Shown here: positions 9,331 through 19,197 of the stretch, piece after piece
How positions within the stretch are numbered: the first letter of the stretch is position 1
Layout: every line of letters starts with the position of its first letter
Assembly: GCA_964542915.1 (NCBI GenBank)
Contig: CAZIVP010000001.1
Coordinates: 62,001 to 126,000 of the forward strand
Length of the DNA: 64,000 nucleotides
Reading direction: 5' to 3'
DNA from: CAZIVP01 sp964542915
GTDB taxonomy: Bacteria > Calditrichota > Calditrichia > Calditrichales > Calditrichaceae
Program-made: the position numbers and the translations under genes
The notes under the pieces: generated by a model
Database searches by the model: none
What the model saw: the letters and a program-made list of their open reading frames with translations, nothing else
What the model was told of the DNA's origin: nothing

Positions 9331-11694
9331 TTAATGCTTTTTAATAATCGGTTTCTGCGCCATCACGCTTACTTCGAATACTTTGAATGAGGCGTGATCG
9401 AACCGGATTTCCAGTATGTTATCTTCGTTTTTCCGCATTTGCAGCGGTGTGATCTGACATTCATAATCGTTTTGAACAATGGGCGCGGTGATGGTGTACC
9501 GCCCTTCGTTTTTTATGACCTCATCGTTCATGGTAATGTTTTCATACCACTGTTGGCTTGCGGCCGAACGCGCCACTTCTTTGGGCAATTTTACATTGAC
9601 GTCAAATACCGGAAATTGGGCGTCGGACGGAATGCGCAGATTGATCCGGAAAATATACGTATTGGTTCCCTGCGGGTTGGTCGTCGTCGGCAGAGCGAAA
9701 ACGCGACGGTAATCCCTCGCCGAGGTGATCCATTTGGCGGACAGTGGATCGCATTCGTTGATGCGGTTGCGGATTTTTGCATCATTACCGCGATAGTGCT
9801 GGCCGTGGGCCACTACGGCTCGCGCCGTTTGCACGCCCTCCTGGTTGGGGTTACGCGTAAAACGACTGTACAGATTTTCGATGGCTTTAGCCGGAAAGGT
9901 AACTTCTTTCAAATAGTTGAGCCGGTCCAGCAGTTTTTGTCGACGCTCTTCCAGTGCGCGCTGGCTTCCGGTGGTATAGGTGATTTCATGCACAGGTAAA
10001 AAAGCCGGATTATCGTAGAGCGATTCCACGCCTTCAACCGTATCCAAATTATCCTCTACAAAGCGGTTGGCCCGCGCTGTGGAGACGCGCCCGACCGCCT
10101 GCCAGAGAGAATCTTCCAGCGTCTTAACCAGGCGGTTCTTCGCGGGTAGAATTTCACGGGGGTTCAAAAAATTGTCATCCTGATGCAGGGCGCGCAGGTT
10201 TTCTTCCGCCTGCCGCCAGTTCCGGTTTTTCAGCGCCCTTTGAATGCTGTTGCGTTGTTCGTTCAAGGATAATTGGTCGATCCCTTTGTACATACCGTGT
10301 AAAAATTCCAGTTCGGGATTTTGCTTGAGCAACCGAAGCATACCCGAATAATCCTTACGTGCTTTGAGGCTGTTGATCTGAGGGACGATCTTATCGGCGC
10401 GGCGGAACTGGCTTTGCAATCGGTTAATGGTGCGCCTTAAGCGGTTGATTTCCGAGAAAAGCACTTCCACGCAGCGATAATCGGCGTATTGCCCGAACGT
10501 GCCGCGGGATGTTTTCGGCATGGCATAATCGATTTTTGAAAGGTTCGTTAATAAATCGCTGAAAAAGAAATCCGACGGCATCTTCCTTTGGGCATTTACT
10601 TTGGTTTCAATTGTTTCGACGGACTTCTTTTTTTCGGAAACGACGGCGACCAGATCGTTATATTCGCTGATAAACGACGCCATAGACCGAAAGCCGCGAT
10701 CGGGGCTTTGGCTCACATGGTCAAACAACGCCAGTGCGGCATCCACATTCAGATCGATGGGTGTTGCCTCCGTTTTGGCGGAGATGGTCCGGTCAAAATA
10801 CGGTTGCAATTCATTTAAGCGTCCGGCGATGACGGAGCGCGCTTCGTCCACAATGGCCGCGGGAAAGCGCTGTTCTTTTTCGAAAAAGGCATTAAAAACC
10901 GGCATAACTTCATTAAAGGCGGACGTGCGTCCGCGGCTTTCGCGTTCGGCCTTAAAAACCCTGACGACTTCAATAAAGTCCTTCTGAAAATCAATCTCTT
11001 CCTTCACGATCTCCTTGAGCGATAAATAATCCTGATAGGCGGGATCGGAGGTGTTGACGATGTCAACCGGAAAGAGCGTTTCCAGCTCGCTGAATTGTTG
11101 TTGCAAATTTTCCAGCGCCGCCTGCTTGGATTGCAGACCTTGCAGCCGGGCGTCAAAATCAAAATCTTCAAAATGAAACGTTGTACCGATGGATTGATAG
11201 AGTTCGCGGTCGGCGCTGTTTTGTGCCAGAATTTCTTTGAAGCGGGCATGTTTATTTTCAAAAACAAAGCGCCATTGAGGCGTATAGCGATACGTCATAT
11301 TTAATTTGAAGTCGGCGAGTACGGAATCGATTACCCAGTAATAGGTCTGTACATCGCTATCCACCGCAAAAACGCTTTGCGTCTGCGGTTGTTCGGAGAC
11401 ATCATCCACCGTTAAAATACCGCCTCCTTCATCATCAAAAGATCGGTAAAGTCCGCTGCGAATCAGGTCTTTATTGGTAATGTCCAATACGAGATAAAAG
11501 TTATCGAACTGCGGCGCGGGGAATTTTATGTAATAATTTTTGTCTTCTTTTAGTTCAAATCGTTCGTCGTCATTGGTTAGTTCAATATAGCCGTCTTCAC
11601 GATTGGAGATTTCCGGTTTTGGTTCCAGATGCTTGTAAGCAGCGCAACCCATCCAGAGAAAGGTTGCAAGTAACAGAACGATTTTGGCCTTCAT
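9331..11694 (-). CDS. Large lipoprotein of unknown function, first gene of the ABC operon
   Basis: A 787-residue protein with a lipoprotein signal: MKAKIVLLLATFLWMGCAAY puts the acylated cysteine at residue 17. The N-terminal 150 residues look beta-rich (FELKEDKNYYIKFPAPQFDN, then FYLVLDITN). The middle (about 190-600) is strongly helical with heptad-like stretches such as LQGLQSKQAALENLQQQFSE, and the last 150 residues return to a beta pattern. I do not recognise a family. It lies 133 bp upstream of the solute-binding-like protein on the same strand, and is probably the leader gene of the same transcript or a close neighbour with its own promoter. The coiled-coil body suggests a spacer or scaffold on the membrane surface; this is inference. 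Confidence 0.75.
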   Translation of the reverse strand: MKAKIVLLLATFLWMGCAAYKHLEPKPEISNREDGYIELTNDDERFELKEDKNYYIKFPAPQFDNFYLVLDITNKDLIRSGLYRSFDDEGGGILTVDDVSEQPQTQSVFAVDSDVQTYYWVIDSVLADFKLNMTYRYTPQWRFVFENKHARFKEILAQNSADRELYQSIGTTFHFEDFDFDARLQGLQSKQAALENLQQQFSELETLFPVDIVNTSDPAYQDYLSLKEIVKEEIDFQKDFIEVVRVFKAERESRGRTSAFNEVMPVFNAFFEKEQRFPAAIVDEARSVIAGRLNELQPYFDRTISAKTEATPIDLNVDAALALFDHVSQSPDRGFRSMASFISEYNDLVAVVSEKKKSVETIETKVNAQRKMPSDFFFSDLLTNLSKIDYAMPKTSRGTFGQYADYRCVEVLFSEINRLRRTINRLQSQFRRADKIVPQINSLKARKDYSGMLRLLKQNPELEFLHGMYKGIDQLSLNEQRNSIQRALKNRNWRQAEENLRALHQDDNFLNPREILPAKNRLVKTLEDSLWQAVGRVSTARANRFVEDNLDTVEGVESLYDNPAFLPVHEITYTTGSQRALEERRQKLLDRLNYLKEVTFPAKAIENLYSRFTRNPNQEGVQTARAVVAHGQHYRGNDAKIRNRINECDPLSAKWITSARDYRRVFALPTTTNPQGTNTYIFRINLRIPSDAQFPVFDVNVKLPKEVARSAASQQWYENITMNDEVIKNEGRYTITAPIVQNDYECQITPLQMRKNEDNILEIRFDHASFKVFEVSVMAQKPIIKKH

Positions 11695-11944
11695 GGGTCA
11701 GTCCTTTCGCATTGAATATGTTTCATTAAAATTAGCCAATAACAACAAAAATTACAACGAAATAATAACGGGAACGTTTCAATGAATAACCGGGATTTCA
11801 GGTTGGCATTCTTTTGTATCGTCGCCTGTTCGAACGAATCTGAACGGGCAGGATGTATACCGCCATGAAAAAATCCTACACATTGCGAGTTCATTTTATT
11901 ATTTTGTGCATAATGTTTGCGGGTAAACTAACGAGGAGGTCAAT

Positions 11945-13102
11945 GTGAAAGTTGCAATCCCCAAGGAGATTGTTGCCGGAGAAACACGCGTAGCGGTAAT
12001 TCCTTCGGCGATCGGCGCTCTGACTAAAGAGGGCCACGAAGTTTATATCGAGAGCGGCGCCGGTGAACGCGCTTCATTTTCAGACGAGGCATACAGGGAT
12101 GCGGGCGCCGAAGTGTTCGATGACGTTGCGGCTTTGTATAATAAAGCCGATGTGATCCTGAAGATTCAGCCGCCGGCCGAACATCCGCAGTTGAATAAAC
12201 ATGAATCGGAACTATTGGGAGAGGGCAAAACGTTGGTCGGCTTTCTGGCGCCCTTCGATCATTTGGATACCGTCCGCCGATTAGCCGGGAATAAAGTAAC
12301 CGCCTTCGCCATGGAGCTGGTGCCGCGCATTACGCGCGCCCAGAGTATGGATGCATTGAGTTCGCAGGCTACGATTGCGGGCTATAAAGCCGTATTGATG
12401 GCGGCCAATCATCTGGGAAAATTGATGCCGCTGCTCATGACCGCCGCCGGCACAATCACGCCCGCCAATGTCTTCATTTTGGGCGCAGGCGTGGCCGGAT
12501 TGCAGGCCATTGCAACGGCCAACCGCCTCGGCGCGCGGGTGGAAGCGTTCGATCCGCGTACCGCCGTGAAAGAACAGGTGGAGAGTCTCGGTGCTCAGTT
12601 CGTGCAAATGGAACTGCCAAAAGAAGATGTGGAAACCAAAGGCGGCTACGCCAAAGCGCAAACGGACGAATTTTTGCGCAAAGAACAGGAAGCCATCGCG
12701 TCCCGTCTGGCAAAAGTGGATGTGGTTATCACGACGGCGCAGATTTTCGGGCAAAAGGCGCCCGTGCTGATTACCGAAGAGATGCTTGGCAAAATGCGGC
12801 CGGGCTCGGTTATCGTGGATCTGGCGGCGGCCCAGGGCGGCAATTGCGCCCTGACCGAAGCCGGTAAAACCGTTGAAAAAAACGGCGTTACCATTATCGG
12901 CGCGGTTGATCTGCCGGCGCAAATTCCGGTGCACGCCAGCCAAATGTACTCCAAAAACATCACCAATTTATTCCGCCATATAGCGGGCAAAGAGGGCTAT
13001 AATTTTGAAGATGAAATCACCAAAGAGTCCTGCCTCACCCACGGCGGAGAAATTCGCAATGAAATGATTGCCGATGCAGTTAATAAAGGAGGTCAAAAAT
13101 GA
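11945..13102 (+). CDS. pntAA: NAD(P) transhydrogenase subunit alpha part 1 (NAD-binding domain I)
   Basis: A 385-residue soluble subunit of the proton-translocating transhydrogenase. The opening MKVAIPKEIVAGETRVAVIP is the classic alanine dehydrogenase/PntA start, and the Rossmann motif GAGVAGLQAIATANRLGA binds NAD(H). The start is GTG at 11945, 4 nt after a perfect GAGGAGGT; an ATG two bases upstream is followed at once by TGA and cannot be used. It passes hydride from NADH to NADP+ bound on PntB while protons flow inward, supplying NADPH. The alpha subunit is split, as in Rhodospirillum, and the stop overlaps the pntAB start by four bases. Confidence 0.97.
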   Translation: MKVAIPKEIVAGETRVAVIPSAIGALTKEGHEVYIESGAGERASFSDEAYRDAGAEVFDDVAALYNKADVILKIQPPAEHPQLNKHESELLGEGKTLVGFLAPFDHLDTVRRLAGNKVTAFAMELVPRITRAQSMDALSSQATIAGYKAVLMAANHLGKLMPLLMTAAGTITPANVFILGAGVAGLQAIATANRLGARVEAFDPRTAVKEQVESLGAQFVQMELPKEDVETKGGYAKAQTDEFLRKEQEAIASRLAKVDVVITTAQIFGQKAPVLITEEMLGKMRPGSVIVDLAAAQGGNCALTEAGKTVEKNGVTIIGAVDLPAQIPVHASQMYSKNITNLFRHIAGKEGYNFEDEITKESCLTHGGEIRNEMIADAVNKGGQK

Positions 13103-13392
13103 ATGAAGTCATCATGGTTTCGCTATATGTGTTTGTACTCGCCATCTTTGTCGGTTTCGAGGTGATTACAAAAGTTCCGCCGCTGTTGCACACACCGCTC
13201 ATGTCGGGCTCCAATGCGATTTCGGGCATAACCATAGTGGGCGCCTTGATCAGCGCCGGATCGGGACATACCCAACTGGCGCAGATACTGGGGCTGTTGG
13301 CGGTTATCACGGCAACGATCAACGTGGTCGGCGGTTTTATGGTTACCGACCGCATGCTGGAGATGTTCAAAAAGGATAAAGACAAGAAATAA
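13099..13392 (+). CDS. pntAB: NAD(P) transhydrogenase subunit alpha part 2 (membrane)
   Basis: A 97-residue membrane protein with three to four helices, matching the short membrane part of the alpha subunit. Typical elements are VPPLLHTPLMSGSNAISGI (helix with the conserved S-G-S-N-A-I-S-G) and the final helix ITATINVVGGFMVTDRML, followed by a lysine-rich tail. The start overlaps the stop of pntAA (ATGA) and a GGAGG site lies in the end of that gene. With PntB it forms the proton channel. Confidence 0.97.
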   Translation: MNEVIMVSLYVFVLAIFVGFEVITKVPPLLHTPLMSGSNAISGITIVGALISAGSGHTQLAQILGLLAVITATINVVGGFMVTDRMLEMFKKDKDKK

Positions 13393-13403
13393 GGAGCAAA
13401 ACC

Positions 13404-14814
<1,411 letters not shown>

Positions 14815-14816
<2 letters not shown>

Positions 14817-14840
14817 AAAAACAGGCGTATGGCCTTTTTT
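14815..14840 (+). terminator. Rho-independent terminator after pntB
   Basis: An A-run, then AGGC, a five-base loop GTATG, GCCT and a run of six T, starting at the pntB stop codon. The stem is short but is extended by A-T pairing on both sides. Confidence 0.7.
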
Positions 14841-15364
14841 CGATCAACACATTCGGGCAGGCCGGTAAGGCGACGGTTTGCCCGGATGATCTCGGAAGGA
14901 TAGGGAAATTAGGAAAGAGTAAGCAGGGCGATGCGGCCGGCGGTGTTCATATTTAAACCTTTGAAGCCAAAGCACAGGACGGCCATCCACAGTATCAAAA
15001 GACGGGACGCACGGTATTGATTAAATAAGATAATTTCAAAAGGCCACAGGGAATGAAGGAGAAGTAAAAAAGGAAGAAACGATAGCTGAGTGACTTTCGT
15101 ATGGAACGGAACAATAGGCATTATAGAGGAAAACGATCGCTTCCGGTTTCTTGCATCATCCGCCCAATCACAAATCCGTCGCCTCTTCTGCAGCAATGCG
15201 CCTAACCTTGCGCAAACCTTTCACTTTTTCCTTTTTACTTACTCACCTATCATCCCCTACCAGTCGTCTAAAAAAAAAAGTGGCAATTGCATTTTTAATG
15301 ATTTATATTCGTAACAGTAAATAAATGTCTAAATTGATTTAACGTTTCCTTCGCATGTCCCTCT
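14841..15364. other. Intergenic stretch with no supported gene
   Basis: About 520 bases between the pntB terminator and the promoter of the RRM gene. A 95-codon minus-strand frame (14909-15196) exists but begins with TTG, has no ribosome site, and its composition (rich in F, L, R) does not look like a real protein. I see no RNA gene or repeat here. The 3' half is T-rich on the plus strand. Confidence 0.5.
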
Positions 15365-15394
15365 TTAACATTACCGGGCAACATTTAGGATAAT
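15365..15394 (+). promoter_or_regulatory. Candidate sigma-70-type promoter for the RRM gene
   Basis: TTAACA and GATAAT are separated by 18 bases. The expected transcript start near 15401 leaves a leader of about 48 nt, a reasonable place for cold- or auto-regulation of an RNA-binding protein gene. The boxes are imperfect. Confidence 0.4.
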
Positions 15395-15448
15395 TGTACA
15401 TCGATTTTTGGCAGCCAATCTTTATTTCAATTTATCAGGAGTTTTATA

Positions 15449-15745
15449 GTGAACATTTATGTAGGTAACATCCCTCAAACAGGTTCGGAAGACGCCATCC
15501 GGAAAGAATTTTCCGTTTACGGCCAGGTTGATGAAGTGAAACTCATCAAGGATCATTTCAGCGGTGAATTACGCGGATTCGGTTTTGTACAGATGCCGGA
15601 TGCATCGGAAGCCGCCAATGCCATCAAAGAGATCAACGGCATTGAGCTCAATGGCCGCAAGCTGGTGGTCAACGAAGCAAAACCGCGCAATAACCGCCAG
15701 CAACGCTCGAACAACCGTTATGGATCGAATAACCGTTCATGGTAA
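15449..15745 (+). CDS. Small RRM-domain RNA-binding protein
   Basis: A 98-residue protein made of one RNA recognition motif plus a short Arg/Asn-rich tail. RNP2 is IYVGNI (residues 3-8) and RNP1 is LRGFGFVQM (residues 41-49), with the aromatic residues that stack on RNA bases in place. Related small proteins of bacteria are single-stranded RNA chaperones and some are cold-induced. The start is GTG at 15449 with an AGGAG site eight bases upstream. The tail (NNRQQRSNNRYGSNNRSW) resembles the glycine/arginine tails of cyanobacterial Rbp proteins without the glycine. It is a single-gene transcript ending at a strong terminator. Confidence 0.93.
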   Translation: MNIYVGNIPQTGSEDAIRKEFSVYGQVDEVKLIKDHFSGELRGFGFVQMPDASEAANAIKEINGIELNGRKLVVNEAKPRNNRQQRSNNRYGSNNRSW

Positions 15746-15771
15746 GCGGTTTTTGATATAGCCTGTATTAC

Positions 15772-15805
15772 AAAGCCCGGGGTTAGCAGCTCCGGGCTTT
15801 TTTTT
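15772..15805. terminator. Bidirectional terminator between RRM gene and desaturase
   Basis: AAAGCCCGGGG, loop TTAGCAG, CTCCGGGCTTT and then a T-run give an 11-bp stem with one mismatch. It lies between two convergent genes and touches the stop of the desaturase, so it can serve both strands. Confidence 0.9.
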
Positions 15806-16838
15806 AACGTCTCGCTGCAGAAAAACCGACCAGCTTTTGATTTTGCTCATCCCATAAATGCTTCCAAAACGATTCTAAACTTTTGCGTATGGTAAGCGGT
15901 TGGATGGTTTGAAAGACAGACACTTCACGGTAACACCGTTCGAGATTGTAATTCGGTATACGTGGATCCATATGATGTACATGATGGAACCCGATATTTC
16001 CGGTGATCCATTGTAATAGCCGTGGAAGTTTGTAGTAAGAACTGCCCTCCAGTGAAGCCTTGACGGGATACCAGGCTTCATGACGTGCCCAGTAAACATC
16101 TTCGAACTGATGTTGGATATAGAATAGCCAGACGCCAATGGCGCCGCCCACCAGCATAATAGGGACCTGAATTACCAGATAGGTGGATAAGCCGATAGTA
16201 AAGCCGGCAGCAATGAGTATGGCCAGCAAAGTTAGATTGGTCAGGCGAACGCTGAATTGTGCCCGCTTACCCCCGTTTTTTTCCGTAAAACGATTGAGGA
16301 TAAAAAAGGAGTAAAACGGCCCGAATCCGAGCATAATTAACGGATTGCGAAAAATTCGGTACCAGAGACGCGTTGTCCATGGCGCCTTCCGGTACTCATC
16401 CACGGTTAACGTCCATACGTCGCCGATACCGCGCCGGTCAAGATCGCCCGCAGTGGCGTGATGCATGTTGTGAGTGTAGCGCCAGTTGTAATAGGGCGTA
16501 AAGGTGAGAATGCCCGTTATATATCCCAAAACTTTGTTGGCTTTGTTCGAAGCGAAAAAGGAACCGTGGCAGCAATCATGAAAAATGATAAAAATACGGA
16601 TAAGAAAAAGGCCGCCTAAAAATAAAAACGGCACGGCAAATCCATAATGATAACCGCTTTTTATGATGAATACCAATACGCCCCAAATAAGAAGGTAGGG
16701 TATAAAGGTATTGAACAGTTGAATGAGCGCTCTTGGAGTGCTTGATTTGCGATAAGGCGCCAGTTGCTTGAGAAAGGCGCGGCGGGCGTTTTGCTGCTCC
16801 TGTTCCTCCCGCTGAGTGGGGTTCTTGGAATGGTTCAC
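15804..16838 (-). CDS. Membrane fatty acid desaturase (di-iron, delta-12/omega-6 type)
   Basis: A 344-residue inner-membrane enzyme. The three histidine boxes that hold the di-iron centre are HDCCH (about residue 87), HNMHH (about 123) and HHVHH (about 292), separated by membrane segments at about 44-85 and 190-235. It would use O2 and reduced ferredoxin or cytochrome to put a double bond in membrane lipid acyl chains. The start is GTG at 16838, five bases after AGGAGGT; the ATG two bases upstream meets TGA immediately. An O2-requiring enzyme beside anaerobic genes suggests the organism meets oxygen at least at times. Confidence 0.92.
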   Translation of the reverse strand: MNHSKNPTQREEQEQQNARRAFLKQLAPYRKSSTPRALIQLFNTFIPYLLIWGVLVFIIKSGYHYGFAVPFLFLGGLFLIRIFIIFHDCCHGSFFASNKANKVLGYITGILTFTPYYNWRYTHNMHHATAGDLDRRGIGDVWTLTVDEYRKAPWTTRLWYRIFRNPLIMLGFGPFYSFFILNRFTEKNGGKRAQFSVRLTNLTLLAILIAAGFTIGLSTYLVIQVPIMLVGGAIGVWLFYIQHQFEDVYWARHEAWYPVKASLEGSSYYKLPRLLQWITGNIGFHHVHHMDPRIPNYNLERCYREVSVFQTIQPLTIRKSLESFWKHLWDEQNQKLVGFSAARR

Positions 16839-17159
16839 ATGACCTCCTGTTCCAGATGTTGTTTATCTACGGTTAAAATGGTGGCAGGTGAACGCACATA
16901 GCGATTTTTCTCTGCCGTTGCTCCAATTATACGTCCATCCAACCCGCGGCATGTGTTAATAATTTCAATCAATGGCACAAAAGAAGCATACTTCTGTAAA
17001 AGATATGTAAAAGCTGTGATGAGTCACTGATAACGATTAATACAACTTAATCGAATAATGTATATAAGGCGTCCAAACCGGACAATAAGATATATTTGGT
17101 TTTATGTCCACTCTTCTAACCGGGACAGGCCCCGAAAGATCAGGATATTCGAAAGGATC

Positions 17160-17232
17160 AACCACAAAGGGGGCCTCCAAAGGAGTCCTTCGGACCTTGG
17201 TAAAATAACAAGATTTTTTTGACTAAGGTATT
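17160..17232 (+). repeat. Intergenic repeat element, copy 1
   Basis: Starts with an ACCACAAAGG-like segment, continues through an imperfect hairpin (CCAAAGGAGTCC, loop TTC, GGACCTTGG), then a T-run and GACTAAGGTATT. The end motif recurs at 17489 and, inverted, at 29791. Confidence 0.5.
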
Positions 17233-17460
17233 CACAACAAATGGCTTGATTATGGGAGTGATGGAATAATGGATTTGCGGAATAAGCTTACGATAGCGTC
17301 TGCTTTTCTCTGAAAATAGTCATTGTTCTCTGTGTACTCTGCGGTTCATTACCAGTCAGCCGGCGCCTCGATTGCGCCTATTCGCTTAGAAATAACAGAC
17401 AAATTATGTTTGGGCCTCTTGGATCCGTAATGTTTTCCAAGTTGTGCTAACGTGTCCCGA

Positions 17461-17500
17461 TCTATTCGGGAAAAAGCAAGCATTTCACGACTAAGGTATT
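17461..17500 (+). repeat. Intergenic repeat element, copy 2
   Basis: TCGGGAAAAAGCAAGCATTT followed by CACGACTAAGGTATT. The inverted copy at 29791-29839 matches it at about four of every five bases over some 40 bases by eye. Confidence 0.55.
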
Positions 17501-17526
17501 AAATGTGTTCAAACATGAATGTGTTG

Positions 17527-18345
17527 CTACAGGCTCACATCGTCTTTCAGGTTAGCTAAAATATACACAACGACAGCAAAGCTTATAACGCAGAGAACCA
17601 GCCACAAATAAGCTTCGTCGACGGAGGGTACGACGCCGGAGAGCTTTAAGGAGAACGAGGCCGAAGCCAGAGCCAGGGTATATACCGCTCCTTTCACATT
17701 GAGGATAATGGCAAGCAAAAAGCCCCACGCCCTGCGTTTCCAAATCCACACAGCGCCCAGGATTAAATAGGGTACGAACAGGGAAAGATCCAGGGCAAAT
17801 ACCACACTGGTCGGATGGGCCGTGCGCTCGATGATAATCGGAATCTGTCCGTTGATGATAAACTGAATCGATTGGATGATATAGACCGTTGCGAGACCGA
17901 CGGCGACGCATAGCATATAAATGCTGATCCACCACACGGATTTTTTAGATTGGAATCGTTTCCCAAGCGATCGAATATCCATTCCCGTTAGCCCGAATAT
18001 CAGCGCCAGGATAGATAGGGCAAACAGCGCCGTATATACCAGAAACATGGCATTAAACGCCGCCGCGAAGAGATAAAAGGAAAAGTTATAAAGGGTGTAA
18101 TCCAGCATACCGAACCACACCAGGCGGGCGCGAACGGAGCCTCTTTTGGCAAAAACCAGAGCAATGATGAATACGGGGACGGCGACGAACAACGTAACCA
18201 GATCATTGCCGCGCCATACGGCTGTTACAAAGGGATTGTCGCGGTACAACCCGGGCACAAAGAGACCGGCGGCCGGAGCCAGCGCGGCCAATACAACAAT
18301 GATTAAAGAAATCACAAACGCCGTATGAAGTCGATCGTTTTTCAT
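17527..18345 (-). CDS. Polytopic membrane protein of unknown function
   Basis: A 272-residue protein with about seven hydrophobic helices. A longer frame begins at 18450, but the ATG at 18345 (MKNDRLHTAFVISLIIVVLA) has a clear AAGGAAGG site and puts a helix directly at the N-terminus, so it is preferred. Helices lie at about 9-29, 43-63, 76-94, 97-120, 138-160, 185-205 and 240-262. The loop LYRDNPFVTAVWRGNDLVTL is probably exposed outside. No catalytic motif and no family that I recognise. Confidence 0.75.
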   Translation of the reverse strand: MKNDRLHTAFVISLIIVVLAALAPAAGLFVPGLYRDNPFVTAVWRGNDLVTLFVAVPVFIIALVFAKRGSVRARLVWFGMLDYTLYNFSFYLFAAAFNAMFLVYTALFALSILALIFGLTGMDIRSLGKRFQSKKSVWWISIYMLCVAVGLATVYIIQSIQFIINGQIPIIIERTAHPTSVVFALDLSLFVPYLILGAVWIWKRRAWGFLLAIILNVKGAVYTLALASASFSLKLSGVVPSVDEAYLWLVLCVISFAVVVYILANLKDDVSL

Positions 18346-18498
18346 TGCCTTCCTTGCCGTTATACAGTCGATAAGTCGTATATTTGTTTGATAAATAAAT
18401 TTACGCAGAGATGGGATGGCAGCCAATAGTTTTGGCATAAATTGTATCAAATAAGCGTGCTTGATTATACAAATTTAATATTCGGCCGCAGTCCGAAG

Positions 18499-18912
18499 CT
18501 ACAGGACGCCCAGTTGTTGCATCAAACCGAGATTATCGACCACGCCGATTTCCTCACGGACTTTTCCATCCCGTATACGATAGCGGGTTATACCTTTTAC
18601 TTTTACGCGCTGTCCGCCACCGAGCACCCCGAAAAGCACGCCGTTTTGGTGCGTCGCTTCGTAATACCAGCGCAGCATCGCTCTGTCTCCCGAAGCCAGC
18701 ACTTCTTCGACGGTGATGCGCATGTCCGGGAAATACTCAAACGTTTGTTCAAGCATCGACTTAAAGGCTTCGGCGCCTGTGATCGGTTGCGGGAAATGGG
18801 TGTAGGCGACCCTGATATCCGGAACGGCCAGATCATCGATTAAATCGATGCCTTGGGGCGTCCACACCCGTATAAACGACCTTGCGATATGTGCTGTATC
18901 GGATGTTGACAT
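18499..18912 (-). CDS. SnoaL-like (NTF2 fold) protein
   Basis: A 137-residue protein of the SnoaL/ester cyclase type. The pattern of an N-terminal helix with RSFIRVW, then ITGAEAFKSMLEQTFEYFPDM, VLASGDRAMLRWYYEATHQN and a final strand with GKVREEIGVVDNLGLMQQLG is typical. These small cone-shaped barrels bind hydrophobic or polyketide-like substrates, but most stand-alone members have no known reaction. It is followed at 18345 by the membrane protein on the same strand; a joint transcript is possible. Confidence 0.82.
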   Translation of the reverse strand: MSTSDTAHIARSFIRVWTPQGIDLIDDLAVPDIRVAYTHFPQPITGAEAFKSMLEQTFEYFPDMRITVEEVLASGDRAMLRWYYEATHQNGVLFGVLGGGQRVKVKGITRYRIRDGKVREEIGVVDNLGLMQQLGVL

Positions 18913-19197
18913 GTGCCTTTCCCTCTCATTGGTTTTTACCTTTATACCGTCTTCGTCAATAATTTGTATATTTTGCGGAACCGGGTTTGAACTTTTTGAA
19001 TTCCGATTAAATTCAATTTATTTTCATAAACTTACATTTAAGGTCAGCCATTGTGGCATTCAACAGGATGCAAATACGAAGGGAATCGATAAAGCGCTAT
19101 TGAACAGAAGCCATAGTTACATGTATGAATGTCTTCATTATTCTGTGCATTAATGGAAACGGTTAAATTCACATCATAAAAAAATGGGAAGGTTAGC

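Larger units (their letters stand above)
16839..17526. other. Long intergenic stretch with decayed repeats
   Basis: Nearly 690 bases with no credible gene on either strand. It contains two copies of GACTAAGGTATT (17221-17232 and 17489-17500), an imperfect hairpin around 17176-17200, and a piece reading TTCTCTGTGTACTCTGCGGTTCATT (17326-17350) of the kind often repeated between genes in environmental bacterial genomes. The part near 16839-16860 serves as the leader of the desaturase gene. Confidence 0.6.

Noticed and set aside
14909..15196. Minus-strand 95-codon frame after pntB
   Set aside because: TTG start, no ribosome site and composition unlike a protein.
16839..17526. CRISPR array or small RNA gene in the repeat-rich gap
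   Set aside because: Repeats are few, unequal in spacing and imperfect; no tRNA-like or regular spacer structure is seen.
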